Source of the DNA: Alphaproteobacteria bacterium
GTDB lineage: Bacteria > Pseudomonadota > Alphaproteobacteria > Rhizobiales > Rhizobiaceae
Length of the DNA stretch: 8,419 nucleotides
Assembly (NCBI GenBank): GCA_030428345.1
Contig: JAUIBM010000103.1
Coordinates: 1-8,419 of the forward strand
Reading direction: 5' to 3'
Of the stretch, positions 1 to 7,134 are shown in pieces. Both the position numbers and the translations under genes were made by a program. Positions within the stretch are counted from its first letter, which is position 1, and every line of letters starts with the position of its first letter. Under the pieces are notes generated by a model that was not told the DNA's origin, made no database searches, and worked only from the letters and a program-made list of their open reading frames with translations.

Positions 1-2480
1 GCCGCAAGGGGTACACCGTCGAATATTTCCCACCCGCGATCTACGGCCCCCATTGCAATCTGCGCGTCTTCCAGGAACGCTTTACACTTGCCTGGCGCAA
101 ATGGAGCGTTGGGGCGCTGATCGATCTTTCCGCGCCCGGCTTTTTGCGGCCGCGCATCCGCGGACTGGCGTTCACCGAGGCAAAGCCGGTTCGCGACGAG
201 GAGAGCCGCAAATGGGAGCGTCTTGTGCCGGCCCTGCCTCGCGCGCCCACGCCGGACATCGCCGCGCTCAAGGCCGAATACGCCTCTCGCGGCCTCAGAC
301 AAAAGCCGGACAATTTCGTCCTCTACCGCATCATCGGCAACGACCTCTATCCACGGCATGAGAAGGGTCAGTCGCTACGCAATGTCCGCTTCATCATCGA
401 CAATGAGCCGGACCTGTCGGGCTGCGAGAAGCGCTGGATCATCAACCGCATTTTCGATCCCGAACACAAGGCCGCGATTGTTTCGCTGCTGGAGCAGAAC
501 GGCCAGGCCTTCACCGCAATTCCCTTCGAGGCGGATGAATACCGCGCCGCAGACTGGGATTTCAGCGGATTTTCAGCGCCGGACCTGATGATATCGAAGA
601 GCTTCCAGGGGATGAGCCCGCGCATGCGCATGCGCGTTGAGGCGCGCGCGCGCCGTCTGAAGGTCAATTACGCCGTGAACAACAATGGCGCGCGCAATTT
701 TGCCCTGCGCGAGGGCCGCGCGCGGGCGAAATGGGTGCTGCCATGGGACGGAAACTGCTTCCTGACCGCCGAGGCGTGGGAGCAGCTGTCACAAGCCGTG
801 ATGGCGGCGCCCTACATAAGATATTTCATCACCCCCATGGCCCGTATCGTCGACAACGACGCCCTTCTGCAGCCGGGATTTGTGGCGGAAGCGGTCGAGG
901 AACCGCAAATGCTGTTTCGCGCGGACGCCGAGGAAGAGTTTGACGAAGACTATCCCTATGGCCGTCGGCCCAAGGTGGAATTGTTCTGGCGGCTAGGCGT
1001 TCCGGGCAGTTGGGACAATTCCCGAGACGACGTCTGGGATCTTCCCCGTCCGGCTCGCAGCGAGCAGGCAGGCCAGTTCGGGCAGGCAGGCTGGGTTGCT
1101 CGGCTTTCATCGGGCATGGCTGAACTGGAGGCCACCTCGCGCATGAGCCAGGCAGGACGCGAACTCGCCCGAAACGAGGCGATAGCGACGACGCTTGACG
1201 ATCTGGACACCGCCTTATTGCGAAGCGGGTTCAATCCCGCACGCCTGACGGCCTATGACGAAACCCACCTAGCGGCGCTGAAGGCTGCAAAGCCCGCCTC
1301 GCCGATTGGCGTCTGGCGAGCCAGGCTGGCGGAGGAAGCCCAGGCCGCTCTGGCGCGCGGCCCCTACTCGGTCATCGACAAGACGAGCCTGCCTCCCAGC
1401 GGCGACCGGCAGGACTATTGGCACCCGGCGCCCTATTGGTGGCCCAATCCGGTCACGCTCGACGGACTGCCCTATGTCCGCCGCGACGGCGAGCGGGCGC
1501 CGGGAACCGTGCTTTATGACCCGCAAAGCGACCGCTACGACCGCACCCGGCTGCAGCGGATGTTCGACGACGCCACCGTGCTGGCCCTGGCGTGGAGCGT
1601 CACCGGCAGGAAAACCTTCGCCAGGCATGGCGCAAGGCTTGTCCGGACCTGGTTTGTCGACCCGCAGACGCGCATGAACCCGCATTTGAGATTTGCACAG
1701 GTCCGCCCCGGGCACGAAGACGCAGAACCCGCCGGCTGGGGTCTGATCGAGATGAAGGATATGTATTTCTTCCTCGATGCCGTTCGCCTGCTGGAACGCT
1801 CGGGCGCGCTGGCGGCCGACGAGCTGACGGCGTTTCGCCAGTGGCTATCCGAATATCTGGCCTGGATCCGCGAAAGCCCGCATGGGTTGAGCGAACGCCA
1901 GTCGCGCAACAATCACGGCGCCGCATACGACCTTCAGGTGGGCGCGATTGCGGCCTATCTCGGCGATGTCGAACTGTTGCTGCGCACCTTCCGCGACAGC
2001 AGGGCGCGACTTCTGACGCATTTCGACGCCGACGGCAGCCAACCGCTAGAGCTGACCCGCACCCAGACAGCCCATTATGTCTGCTTCAATCTTCAGAACT
2101 GGATCAATCTCGCCACGCTGGCGGGACGCTGCGGCTGCGATCTGCGCGAGTTCGCCGGGGCCGACGGGCGCAGCCTTCGTCGAGCCTTCGAGTGGTTGCT
2201 GCCGCTACTGGCCGGGAACGAGTGGCCGTATGAGCAGATCCAACCCTTCGACGCCAGAAGGCGCTTTGCGCTTTCGCTCGGCTATCGCGGCCTGTTCGGC
2301 GAACCAGCTCCGGACGAGGGGATTGCGCCTATCCCGGACCCGATCGATCTGCCGGCAATCTATTTCCCGCATGACGGCATCAAGCCCTTCTGGCTGATCG
2401 ACCATGCAGGCCACCCGTTCGCTCCCGCGTCTGTCGGCCGCGAGCCCGCTCCGATTGAGGAGGAACAGCCGGCGATCTGA
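1..2480 (+). CDS. Two-domain protein: glycosyltransferase-like N-terminal region fused to alginate-lyase-like (PL5) domain, 5' partial
   Basis: Likely role: synthesis or remodelling of a surface or extracellular polysaccharide. The frame is open from the left edge (first full codon at 3), giving at least 825 residues, so the true start lies outside the window. The first possible start, TTG at 144, has no ribosome binding site. Counting residues from 144, region 58-300 resembles a GT-A nucleotide-sugar transferase: YRIIGND (61-67), EKRWIINRI (95-103), NNNGARN (179-185) and LPWDGN (199-204), where DGN could act as a DxD-like motif. After a linker (about 300-400), residues 405-700 match the PF05426 alginate-lyase family: DYWHPAPYWWPNP (424-436), GLPYVRRDGE (441-450), RNNHG (588-592, the Asn-His catalytic pair of PL5 lyases) and SQPLELTRTQTAHY (632-645, carrying the expected Arg and Tyr). 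The lyase assignment is firm. The transferase assignment is inference. Substrate unknown; alginate is not implied. No signal peptide can be judged. Confidence 0.85.
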   Translation, partial: RKGYTVEYFPPAIYGPHCNLRVFQERFTLAWRKWSVGALIDLSAPGFLRPRIRGLAFTEAKPVRDEESRKWERLVPALPRAPTPDIAALKAEYASRGLRQKPDNFVLYRIIGNDLYPRHEKGQSLRNVRFIIDNEPDLSGCEKRWIINRIFDPEHKAAIVSLLEQNGQAFTAIPFEADEYRAADWDFSGFSAPDLMISKSFQGMSPRMRMRVEARARRLKVNYAVNNNGARNFALREGRARAKWVLPWDGNCFLTAEAWEQLSQAVMAAPYIRYFITPMARIVDNDALLQPGFVAEAVEEPQMLFRADAEEEFDEDYPYGRRPKVELFWRLGVPGSWDNSRDDVWDLPRPARSEQAGQFGQAGWVARLSSGMAELEATSRMSQAGRELARNEAIATTLDDLDTALLRSGFNPARLTAYDETHLAALKAAKPASPIGVWRARLAEEAQAALARGPYSVIDKTSLPPSGDRQDYWHPAPYWWPNPVTLDGLPYVRRDGERAPGTVLYDPQSDRYDRTRLQRMFDDATVLALAWSVTGRKTFARHGARLVRTWFVDPQTRMNPHLRFAQVRPGHEDAEPAGWGLIEMKDMYFFLDAVRLLERSGALAADELTAFRQWLSEYLAWIRESPHGLSERQSRNNHGAAYDLQVGAIAAYLGDVELLLRTFRDSRARLLTHFDADGSQPLELTRTQTAHYVCFNLQNWINLATLAGRCGCDLREFAGADGRSLRRAFEWLLPLLAGNEWPYEQIQPFDARRRFALSLGYRGLFGEPAPDEGIAPIPDPIDLPAIYFPHDGIKPFWLIDHAGHPFAPASVGREPAPIEEEQPAI
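619..654. repeat. Two adjacent perfect palindromes of alternating purine-pyrimidine sequence
   Basis: Positions 619-636 form a perfect 18-bp palindrome (cgcgcatgcgcatgcgcg), every step alternating pyrimidine-purine. After four bases a second perfect palindrome of 14 bp (641-654) follows, also almost wholly CG-alternating. Both lie inside the glycosyltransferase-like part of the first gene, where they encode PRMRMRVEARARR. Alternating CG/CA tracts of this kind can adopt left-handed DNA under supercoiling. They may simply reflect Met-Arg and Ala-Arg codons in a GC-rich genome. Confidence 0.6.
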
Positions 2481-2499
2481 GACGGCGTCCGGCCGAGGC

Positions 2500-4158
2500 T
2501 TATCCCGCGCGCATTGCCGCCTGCGCGCAGAAGCATGCGGCAGACGCCTGCTTGTCGGCTCGCGCATTGGCGACATCCAGTTGCATCCGCACATGTCTGA
2601 TCTCCGCCGCTTCACCGCGAGCTTCCAGACAATCGTGCAATCCTTTCAGGGCCCACACATTGCGCGGGTGGATCGAAGCCCGGGACAGCTTGCCGCCAAG
2701 TCCCAGATCCTCGCGAAAGACGATCTCCGCCTCTTCATGCCGCCCCTGCTCGAGCAGCAGCGCGCCCAGCGCGTGGCGAGCCGGCTGCATCCACCCCCAG
2801 GGTTCGTCATAGGGCAGATTGTCATCGGCCTCCACGGCGCGGCGTAACGCGGCGAACGCCTCGTCGAATTCGCCCTTGCGATAGGAAATCTCGCCGCGCA
2901 GCATATGCCGTGCGATCTGCAACAGATCGACGATGCGGTTGTTGTGCAACAGGCGCGTTTCGGGGACGCGCTCGCAGGCAGCAAGGAACAGGCCCTCCTC
3001 CGCCTGCGCGGCGGCGACATCGCCTAGTGCGGCGTGGGCGACTCCACGGGCGTAATGCGTGTTTGCCGTAAGGGACGCATAGAGCGATTGGTCCTCGGGC
3101 AGCGGCAGGGCGATCGCCTCGCGCCATTTGCCGAACCGGACCAGCACATGCGGCTCCAGCGCCAGATAGCTCTCGAAATAATCTGCCATGGGGGGCGAGG
3201 CGACACGCAGGAACGCTTCGGGCGTCGTCTCCTTCAACCCGCGCACCGCTTCCATCGCCGGCTCGAACTGCCCCTGAAACATCCCGCCATAGATCACGAA
3301 GTGGTAATTGTGCATCCGGTAGCCGGTGTAGAAATTGAATGCGCCCTGCTGCTCGTAGAATTTCAGATCGGCCGCCACGGCCTTCTGGTTCCACACCACC
3401 GCATCGCGATATTCGCCGCACAGCACGTCGATATGCGTCGGCATGTGCACCAGATGCCCGGCGTCGGGGACCAACTCGCGCAGCGCGTCCGCCGCCTTCA
3501 AGGCCTTCTCCGGGAAGGGCGACATTTCCATCAGGTGGATATAGAGATGCAGAATGCCCGGATGACGCATGGCGCGGGCGTCCGTGTCCAGCGCCTTCTC
3601 CAGCACCTGCCGGCACTCAAGCGTGTCCGAACCCGGAGCGGGCTTCCCGTTCCGCAGATCCCACATCTTCCATGGCGTGCGGTTGAGCAGCGCCTCGGCG
3701 AAGATGGTGCGGACATCGAGATCACCCGGATGGGCGGCCAACGCCTGGCGCATGGCGTCGGCGTATGCATCGATCCAGGGTTGCTGATCCTCTATCGGCG
3801 TGCGTTGCGGATAGCGTGCCGGCAGTGCCTCGATCAGGGCGCGTTCCGGCCCGCTTGCCCCCTCGATACGGGCCAGGGCTTCGCTGGTCGCGTCGAATGC
3901 CGCCGCCAGCGCAGCCGCCCGCCCGGCCGCATCGAACAGTTCCCAGGGCATGTTGTAGTTCGGGCCGGAGGCATAGGCTATGCCCCACCAGGCCATGGCG
4001 CAATCCGGATCATGCTCCAGCGCCTTGCGATAGCAGGCGACGGCCTCCTCATGATGATAGCCGAAGGTCCAGTTGAGGCCGCGATCGAACCAGAGCTGTG
4101 CATCCGGCGATGCCGTCGTGACCGGCAGGCTGTATGTTCCGAGGTCGAAGTAGTCCAT
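2500..4158 (-). CDS. Tetratricopeptide repeat (TPR) protein of unknown function
   Basis: A 552-residue, probably cytoplasmic, all-helical protein with no signal peptide or membrane segment. Canonical TPR-like helix pairs are visible at about 21-61 (WFDRGLNWTFGYHHEEAVACY), 416-447 (RGEISYRKGEFDEAFAALRRA) and 459-480. The central part carries motifs richer in His and aromatic residues than an ordinary TPR scaffold: HPGILHLYIHLME (199-211), HMPTHIDV (238-245), RMHNYHF (281-287), DEPWGWMQPARHAL (451-464) and HPRNVWALKGL (497-507). It ends near a Cys-Phe-Cys (542-544). Such proteins are widespread in soil proteobacteria without a known biochemical role; protein binding is the default guess. The frame stays open upstream to 4497, but that part is antisense to the neighbouring acetyltransferase gene. 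The start at 4158 fits because AAGGG lies 7 bases upstream and the residues MDYFDLG look like the family's usual beginning. Last gene of the leftward run, converging on the polysaccharide gene. Confidence 0.88.
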   Translation of the reverse strand: MDYFDLGTYSLPVTTASPDAQLWFDRGLNWTFGYHHEEAVACYRKALEHDPDCAMAWWGIAYASGPNYNMPWELFDAAGRAAALAAAFDATSEALARIEGASGPERALIEALPARYPQRTPIEDQQPWIDAYADAMRQALAAHPGDLDVRTIFAEALLNRTPWKMWDLRNGKPAPGSDTLECRQVLEKALDTDARAMRHPGILHLYIHLMEMSPFPEKALKAADALRELVPDAGHLVHMPTHIDVLCGEYRDAVVWNQKAVAADLKFYEQQGAFNFYTGYRMHNYHFVIYGGMFQGQFEPAMEAVRGLKETTPEAFLRVASPPMADYFESYLALEPHVLVRFGKWREAIALPLPEDQSLYASLTANTHYARGVAHAALGDVAAAQAEEGLFLAACERVPETRLLHNNRIVDLLQIARHMLRGEISYRKGEFDEAFAALRRAVEADDNLPYDEPWGWMQPARHALGALLLEQGRHEEAEIVFREDLGLGGKLSRASIHPRNVWALKGLHDCLEARGEAAEIRHVRMQLDVANARADKQASAACFCAQAAMRAG

Positions 4159-4162
4159 GCTT

Positions 4163-4170
4163 CCACCCTT
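4163..4170 (-). promoter_or_regulatory. Ribosome binding site of the TPR gene
   Basis: On the minus strand AAGGGTGG precedes the ATG at 4158, with AAGGG ending 7 bases before it. This decides between the start at 4158 and the in-frame ATG ten codons upstream (4188), or the much longer open frame to 4497, neither of which is favoured by the family-like N-terminus. Confidence 0.6.
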
Positions 4171-4234
4171 GCGGCAACGAAACCACATGAACCTTGCGTC
4201 CATTGGTCGGCCGTTGCAAGCCGCGAAGGTTGAT

Positions 4235-5065
4235 CTAGCCCAGTTCCATGCTGGCGACGGCGAAGGGCGGCGCGGTTTCGGGCGTGCCAGATCTGTACAT
4301 GCGCGCGGTTTCGAAACCCGGCGTAAAGCCCGACGCCAGCAGAAAGTCGACAAATCCGCCCGCTGTTTCCGGAACATCGACATGCACGGTATCGATCCCT
4401 GCGGCCAGTCCCTCCAGCAGCTTTCGCGCGTCCGCCTCTTCCATCGCAACGATCGGACCGATCTTCCAGCCTTCGCGGCATTGCCGGGCGACGCCATATC
4501 CCAAGATCGCCCCGTCGCGGATGACCGCCAGCGCCTTGTGCGGCGGCTTCAGCCAGCCCTCGAGAAAGGCGGGCCTCGGACCGGGAAAGAAGCGCCGGTC
4601 GAGCGCCGCGGTCGCGGCGTGCATTTCCGCCGTCAGGCGCGAAAGACCGGCATCGGCCGTCCCGCCAGCAAACCGGCCGGTATAGCGCACGGTGCGATAG
4701 GCGACCTCGAAACCCATCGAACGGTAATTGGCCTGCTGCTCGGCAACGCCGTCCAGACCGATGATGCGGCTGCCGAGCCGTTCCATGCCCGCTTGCCATA
4801 CGGCCTTGCCATGTCCCCTGCCGCGCAGGTCCGGCCGGCTGATATAGAGCCCGATGAAACCGAAATCCGCGCCATAGGCGACCGCCGCGATGCCGGCTGC
4901 CATCTCCTCGCCGACAAAGGCGCCGATGAAACCGTCCGGATCAGCGGCGTGAAAGAGCGCCGCATCGCGCAATCCTGGATTCCAGCCCTCTCCCGCCGCC
5001 CAGTCGATCAGGAGCGTCACTTCGCCAGGTTGGAGCGGCCTTATCGTTCTGCTCGCGGAACTCAT
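4235..5065 (-). CDS. GNAT family N-acetyltransferase with a second GNAT-like C-terminal domain
   Basis: A 276-residue cytoplasmic protein expected to transfer an acetyl group from acetyl-CoA to an amine; the acceptor is unknown. The N-terminal half (about 6-120) is a GNAT domain. FGFIGLYISRPDLRGRGHGKAVW (68-90) contains the strand and the R-G-R-G-H-G (81-86) acetyl-CoA pyrophosphate loop, followed by the NYRSMGFE segment (113-120) typical of motif B. The C-terminal half (about 145-270) looks like the degenerate second GNAT-like domain of the YitH/Acetyltransf_18 group: GYGVAR (189-194), GWKIGPIVA (199-207) and a late FLLASGFTPGFETARMYR stretch (241-258). The ATG at 5065 has no recognisable Shine-Dalgarno sequence. 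Spacers are 81 bases to the preceding gene and 76 bases to the TPR gene, so cotranscription is possible but not shown. The tandem architecture is clear; naming the C-terminal family is from memory. Confidence 0.88.
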   Translation of the reverse strand: MSSASRTIRPLQPGEVTLLIDWAAGEGWNPGLRDAALFHAADPDGFIGAFVGEEMAAGIAAVAYGADFGFIGLYISRPDLRGRGHGKAVWQAGMERLGSRIIGLDGVAEQQANYRSMGFEVAYRTVRYTGRFAGGTADAGLSRLTAEMHAATAALDRRFFPGPRPAFLEGWLKPPHKALAVIRDGAILGYGVARQCREGWKIGPIVAMEEADARKLLEGLAAGIDTVHVDVPETAGGFVDFLLASGFTPGFETARMYRSGTPETAPPFAVASMELG

Positions 5066-5121
5066 GCATCAAGCGATAACGCCGCAAGGCAATTGCGCCA
5101 AGAGGCCAGGGCAGGATTTGT

Positions 5122-5144
5122 GCGCCGGAGCGGCCAGCCGGCGC
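5122..5144 (-). terminator. GC-rich hairpin after the quinone oxidoreductase gene (possible terminator or processing site)
   Basis: A perfect 7-bp stem, GCGCCGG (5144-5138) with CCGGCGC (5128-5122), encloses a 9-base loop on the minus strand, starting 2 bases after the TGA at 5147-5149. It is followed by ACAAATCC rather than a U-run, so it is not a classical intrinsic terminator. It could stabilise the 3' end of the upstream transcript or cause partial termination ahead of the acetyltransferase gene. Chance occurrence in GC-rich DNA cannot be excluded. Confidence 0.35.
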
Positions 5145-5146
5145 CC

Positions 5147-5728
5147 TCAGAAGGCGCGCATCGCGTTACGTGTGCGCTCCATGAAGCGAACCCTTGTCTC
5201 GGGTGTTGAATTGTTCATGTCGTAATGGGCAAGATATTTGACAGGTGCGCCAGGCTTGATCACCGCCCGCAATCCACGGTTGACCACATTGCGCGGCGGA
5301 TCGCCGAAGATCATCGCGCGGAGCCGCGAACTGCCGTAACTCGTCACTACCGCCACTTTCTTAATGTTGTGCAGATTGGGCCGGATCGAGCCGTCGACCA
5401 GCTTGAAGGAAACGCCGGGAAGGAACACGCGGTCGAAATAGCCCTTCAGGATTGCGGGATAGCCGAAATTCCACACCGGAAACGAAAGCACCAGCGCCTG
5501 TGCGGCAAGCAGCCTGGCGACATGCTTGCCGACCGGCGCGGTGTTGGTTTCGGTATCGTGATAGTCGAGGCGCTCCTCGCGGCTCATCACCGGATCGAAC
5601 CCTTCCGCATGGAGATCGCAGTCGTCGACCTCGTGCCCTTTCGCCGTGAGTTCCTCGACGATGATGCGGTGCAGGCCGCCATTGTAGCTTTCGGCGACGG
5701 GGTGTGCGTGAACGACCAATACGCGCAT
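5147..5728 (-). CDS. Flavodoxin-fold NAD(P)H:quinone-type oxidoreductase (NAD(P)H-dependent oxidoreductase)
   Basis: A 193-residue cytoplasmic flavoprotein of the PF02525 (NQO/MdaB/KefF-like) family, expected to carry two electrons from NAD(P)H through a bound flavin to a quinone or another small acceptor. The fold begins at MRVLVVHAHPVAESYNGGL (1-19), giving the first strand and the HAHP phosphate-binding loop. The family's central motif follows, FPVWNFGYPAILKGYFDRVF (83-102), then SYGSS (130-134) in the third flavin loop. An in-frame start exists 12 codons upstream (5764), but it lies inside the preceding gene and adds residues before the first strand; the ATG at 5728 is preceded by AGAAGG 10 bases upstream. 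It starts only 2 bases after the stop of the FAD oxidoreductase gene, so translation is probably coupled. Context suggests it services the redox chemistry of the same pathway. Family sure; true electron acceptor unknown. Confidence 0.9.
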   Translation of the reverse strand: MRVLVVHAHPVAESYNGGLHRIIVEELTAKGHEVDDCDLHAEGFDPVMSREERLDYHDTETNTAPVGKHVARLLAAQALVLSFPVWNFGYPAILKGYFDRVFLPGVSFKLVDGSIRPNLHNIKKVAVVTSYGSSRLRAMIFGDPPRNVVNRGLRAVIKPGAPVKYLAHYDMNNSTPETRVRFMERTRNAMRAF

Positions 5729-5730
5729 CG

Positions 5731-7134
5731 TCAGTCCGCCTTCTGCAGCCCCTTGAACAGCCATATCCGGGAATCGCCGAAATCATGTTCCGGATTGTCC
5801 CAGGCGATCATCTTGCCCGGATTGAGCAGTCCCTTGGGGTCCGCCTCGCGCTTGAAGGCAAGCTGGTTGGCGTCGCTGCGCTTCATTCCGCCCTCTTCCA
5901 GCGTATAGCGGTGCGGATTGAAGATCGGCGCGCCCGTCTTCTCGAAGGTCGCGATGATTTCATCGAGCCGCGCCTCATCGCTGTAGCGCACCAGCGGCAG
6001 GGCCGAGCAGGTGACGTCGCCGTCGAAGCGCGTGAACTCCAGATGGCTGATCACCTCTCCCTCGAACAGGGTGTGCAGCTTCTCCACCAGCGCCAGATGA
6101 TCCGGCGGCGGGTAATGAACCTGCAGATAGGTGATCGCCGGATCGATCTTCAGGGCCCTCAGCGTCGTGTGGTTCCAGGTCAGCTCATAGGCGGGCGGCA
6201 GTCCGGCGAGATCGGCCGGTTCGGCAGCTGCGGAATTGAAGGCGATCCGGCATTCATATTGCTCGGCGAAGGTAAGCAGGGCGTCAAGCGCATGCGGCGC
6301 GACCATGAGAATTACAAGATTGTCCCCCGGTTCCAGGAACTTGCGGTGCCGGCTGAAATAATCGTAGGGCGCGGGCGCTGAAATCACCGTATCGAGTTTC
6401 AGCAGGATGCCGTCCTCGCGACCCAGCGCGTCGGCGAAGCGCACGGCAGGCATGAAATCGTCGAACGCGACGATCACGTCCACCCAGTCATAGGCCGAGG
6501 TGAGCGGCATCTCGACTTCGGTGATGATGCCGTTTGTGCCATAGGCGTGCATCACCTTGTGCAGTTCCTTGCCGGTCAGTTCAAGAACGCGCGGTTCGGC
6601 CTCCATCGTCACCACGCGCAGGCGAATGACATTGCCCAGATTGCGCAGGCCGCCCCAGCGGATCGATCCGATGCCGCCCGAGCCGCCCGCGATGAATCCG
6701 CCGATCGTCGCCGTCTTTGCCGTAGACGAGAACATCCGTAGTTCCTGGCCGGAATGGGCGCGCGCCGCCTTGTCGATGTCCGCGATGATCGCGCCCGGCC
6801 CGCAGATGACGCGGCCGGGCTCGATCGCCGTGATCTGCGTCATGTCGGCGAGCGAGAGCACGGCCCCGCCGGAAAGCGGCATGGCCTGGCCGTAATTGCC
6901 GGTGCCGGCGCCGCGCGGCGTGACCGGAACATCGTGCCGGAAGCACGCCTTGAGCACCCGGATGAGTTCCGCCTCATTGGCCGGCGACACGACCAGATCA
7001 CCGGTAACATGGTCGAGCCGTTCCTTGAGGACCGGCGAATACCAGTAGAAATCCCGGCTCTTCTGTTTGACGATGGCCGGATGGTCCTCGACCTTGATGC
7101 CTTCCAGTTCACCGCGCAGCGCTTCAATGTTCAT
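5731..7134 (-). CDS. FAD-binding oxidoreductase (VAO/GlcD-type, FAD_binding_4)
   Basis: A 467-residue flavoenzyme of the VAO/PCMH superfamily, likely oxidising a small hydroxy- or amino-type substrate. The FAD-binding domain occupies about 40-215: PRGAGTGNYGQAMPLSGG (73-90) is the pyrophosphate-binding loop and strand, ATIGGFIAGGSGGIGSIRWG (142-161) is the second FAD segment, and YGTNGIITEVEMPL (198-211) closes the domain. A substrate domain follows, ending in the characteristic ANQLAFKREADPKGLLNPGKM segment (422-442). GlcD proteins have a similar length, but no GlcE, no Fe-S subunit (GlcF) and no CCG or CxxC motif is encoded nearby, so the electron acceptor is open. I see no His positioned as a covalent flavin anchor. 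The ATG at 7134 overlaps the amidohydrolase stop (ATGA), with a GGAG 11 bases upstream. It sits between an amidohydrolase and a quinone-type oxidoreductase, which suggests one pathway. Substrate not predictable. Confidence 0.9.
   Translation of the reverse strand: MNIEALRGELEGIKVEDHPAIVKQKSRDFYWYSPVLKERLDHVTGDLVVSPANEAELIRVLKACFRHDVPVTPRGAGTGNYGQAMPLSGGAVLSLADMTQITAIEPGRVICGPGAIIADIDKAARAHSGQELRMFSSTAKTATIGGFIAGGSGGIGSIRWGGLRNLGNVIRLRVVTMEAEPRVLELTGKELHKVMHAYGTNGIITEVEMPLTSAYDWVDVIVAFDDFMPAVRFADALGREDGILLKLDTVISAPAPYDYFSRHRKFLEPGDNLVILMVAPHALDALLTFAEQYECRIAFNSAAAEPADLAGLPPAYELTWNHTTLRALKIDPAITYLQVHYPPPDHLALVEKLHTLFEGEVISHLEFTRFDGDVTCSALPLVRYSDEARLDEIIATFEKTGAPIFNPHRYTLEEGGMKRSDANQLAFKREADPKGLLNPGKMIAWDNPEHDFGDSRIWLFKGLQKAD

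Noticed and set aside
1064..1090. 9-base direct repeat gcaggcagg with 18-base period
   Set aside because: Only two copies, in frame, encoding a QAG..QAG linker between the two domains. No sign of a functional repeat.
144..2480. TTG at 144 as the start of the first gene
   Set aside because: The same frame is open for 47 more codons to the left edge, these encode protein-like sequence, and no ribosome binding site precedes 144. The gene is cut by the window.
2507..2528. Hairpin GCGCGC / GCGCGC near the convergent gene ends as a two-way terminator
   Set aside because: Only 6 bp with a 10-base loop, no T-run on either side, and it lies within the TPR coding sequence. Such CG words are common here.
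3034..4233. Long open frame on the + strand (399 codons) opposite the TPR gene
   Set aside because: Composition is rich in Arg, Gln and His, no domain is recognisable, and it mirrors the codon structure of the TPR gene. It is an antisense shadow frame in GC-rich DNA.
4159..4234. Promoter for the TPR gene (TTGCAA with a -10-like CAAGGT after 17 bases)
   Set aside because: The -10 candidate matches the consensus at only two of six positions, too weak to call.
4159..4497. 113-residue N-terminal extension of the TPR protein
   Set aside because: It overlaps the 3' end of the acetyltransferase gene in another frame, is Arg/Trp/Cys-rich as shadow frames are, and the family-like N-terminus plus ribosome binding site lie at 4158.
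4157..5209. Open frame on the + strand (350 codons) opposite the acetyltransferase gene
   Set aside because: Antisense shadow; spans the spacers of the real genes and shows no domain.
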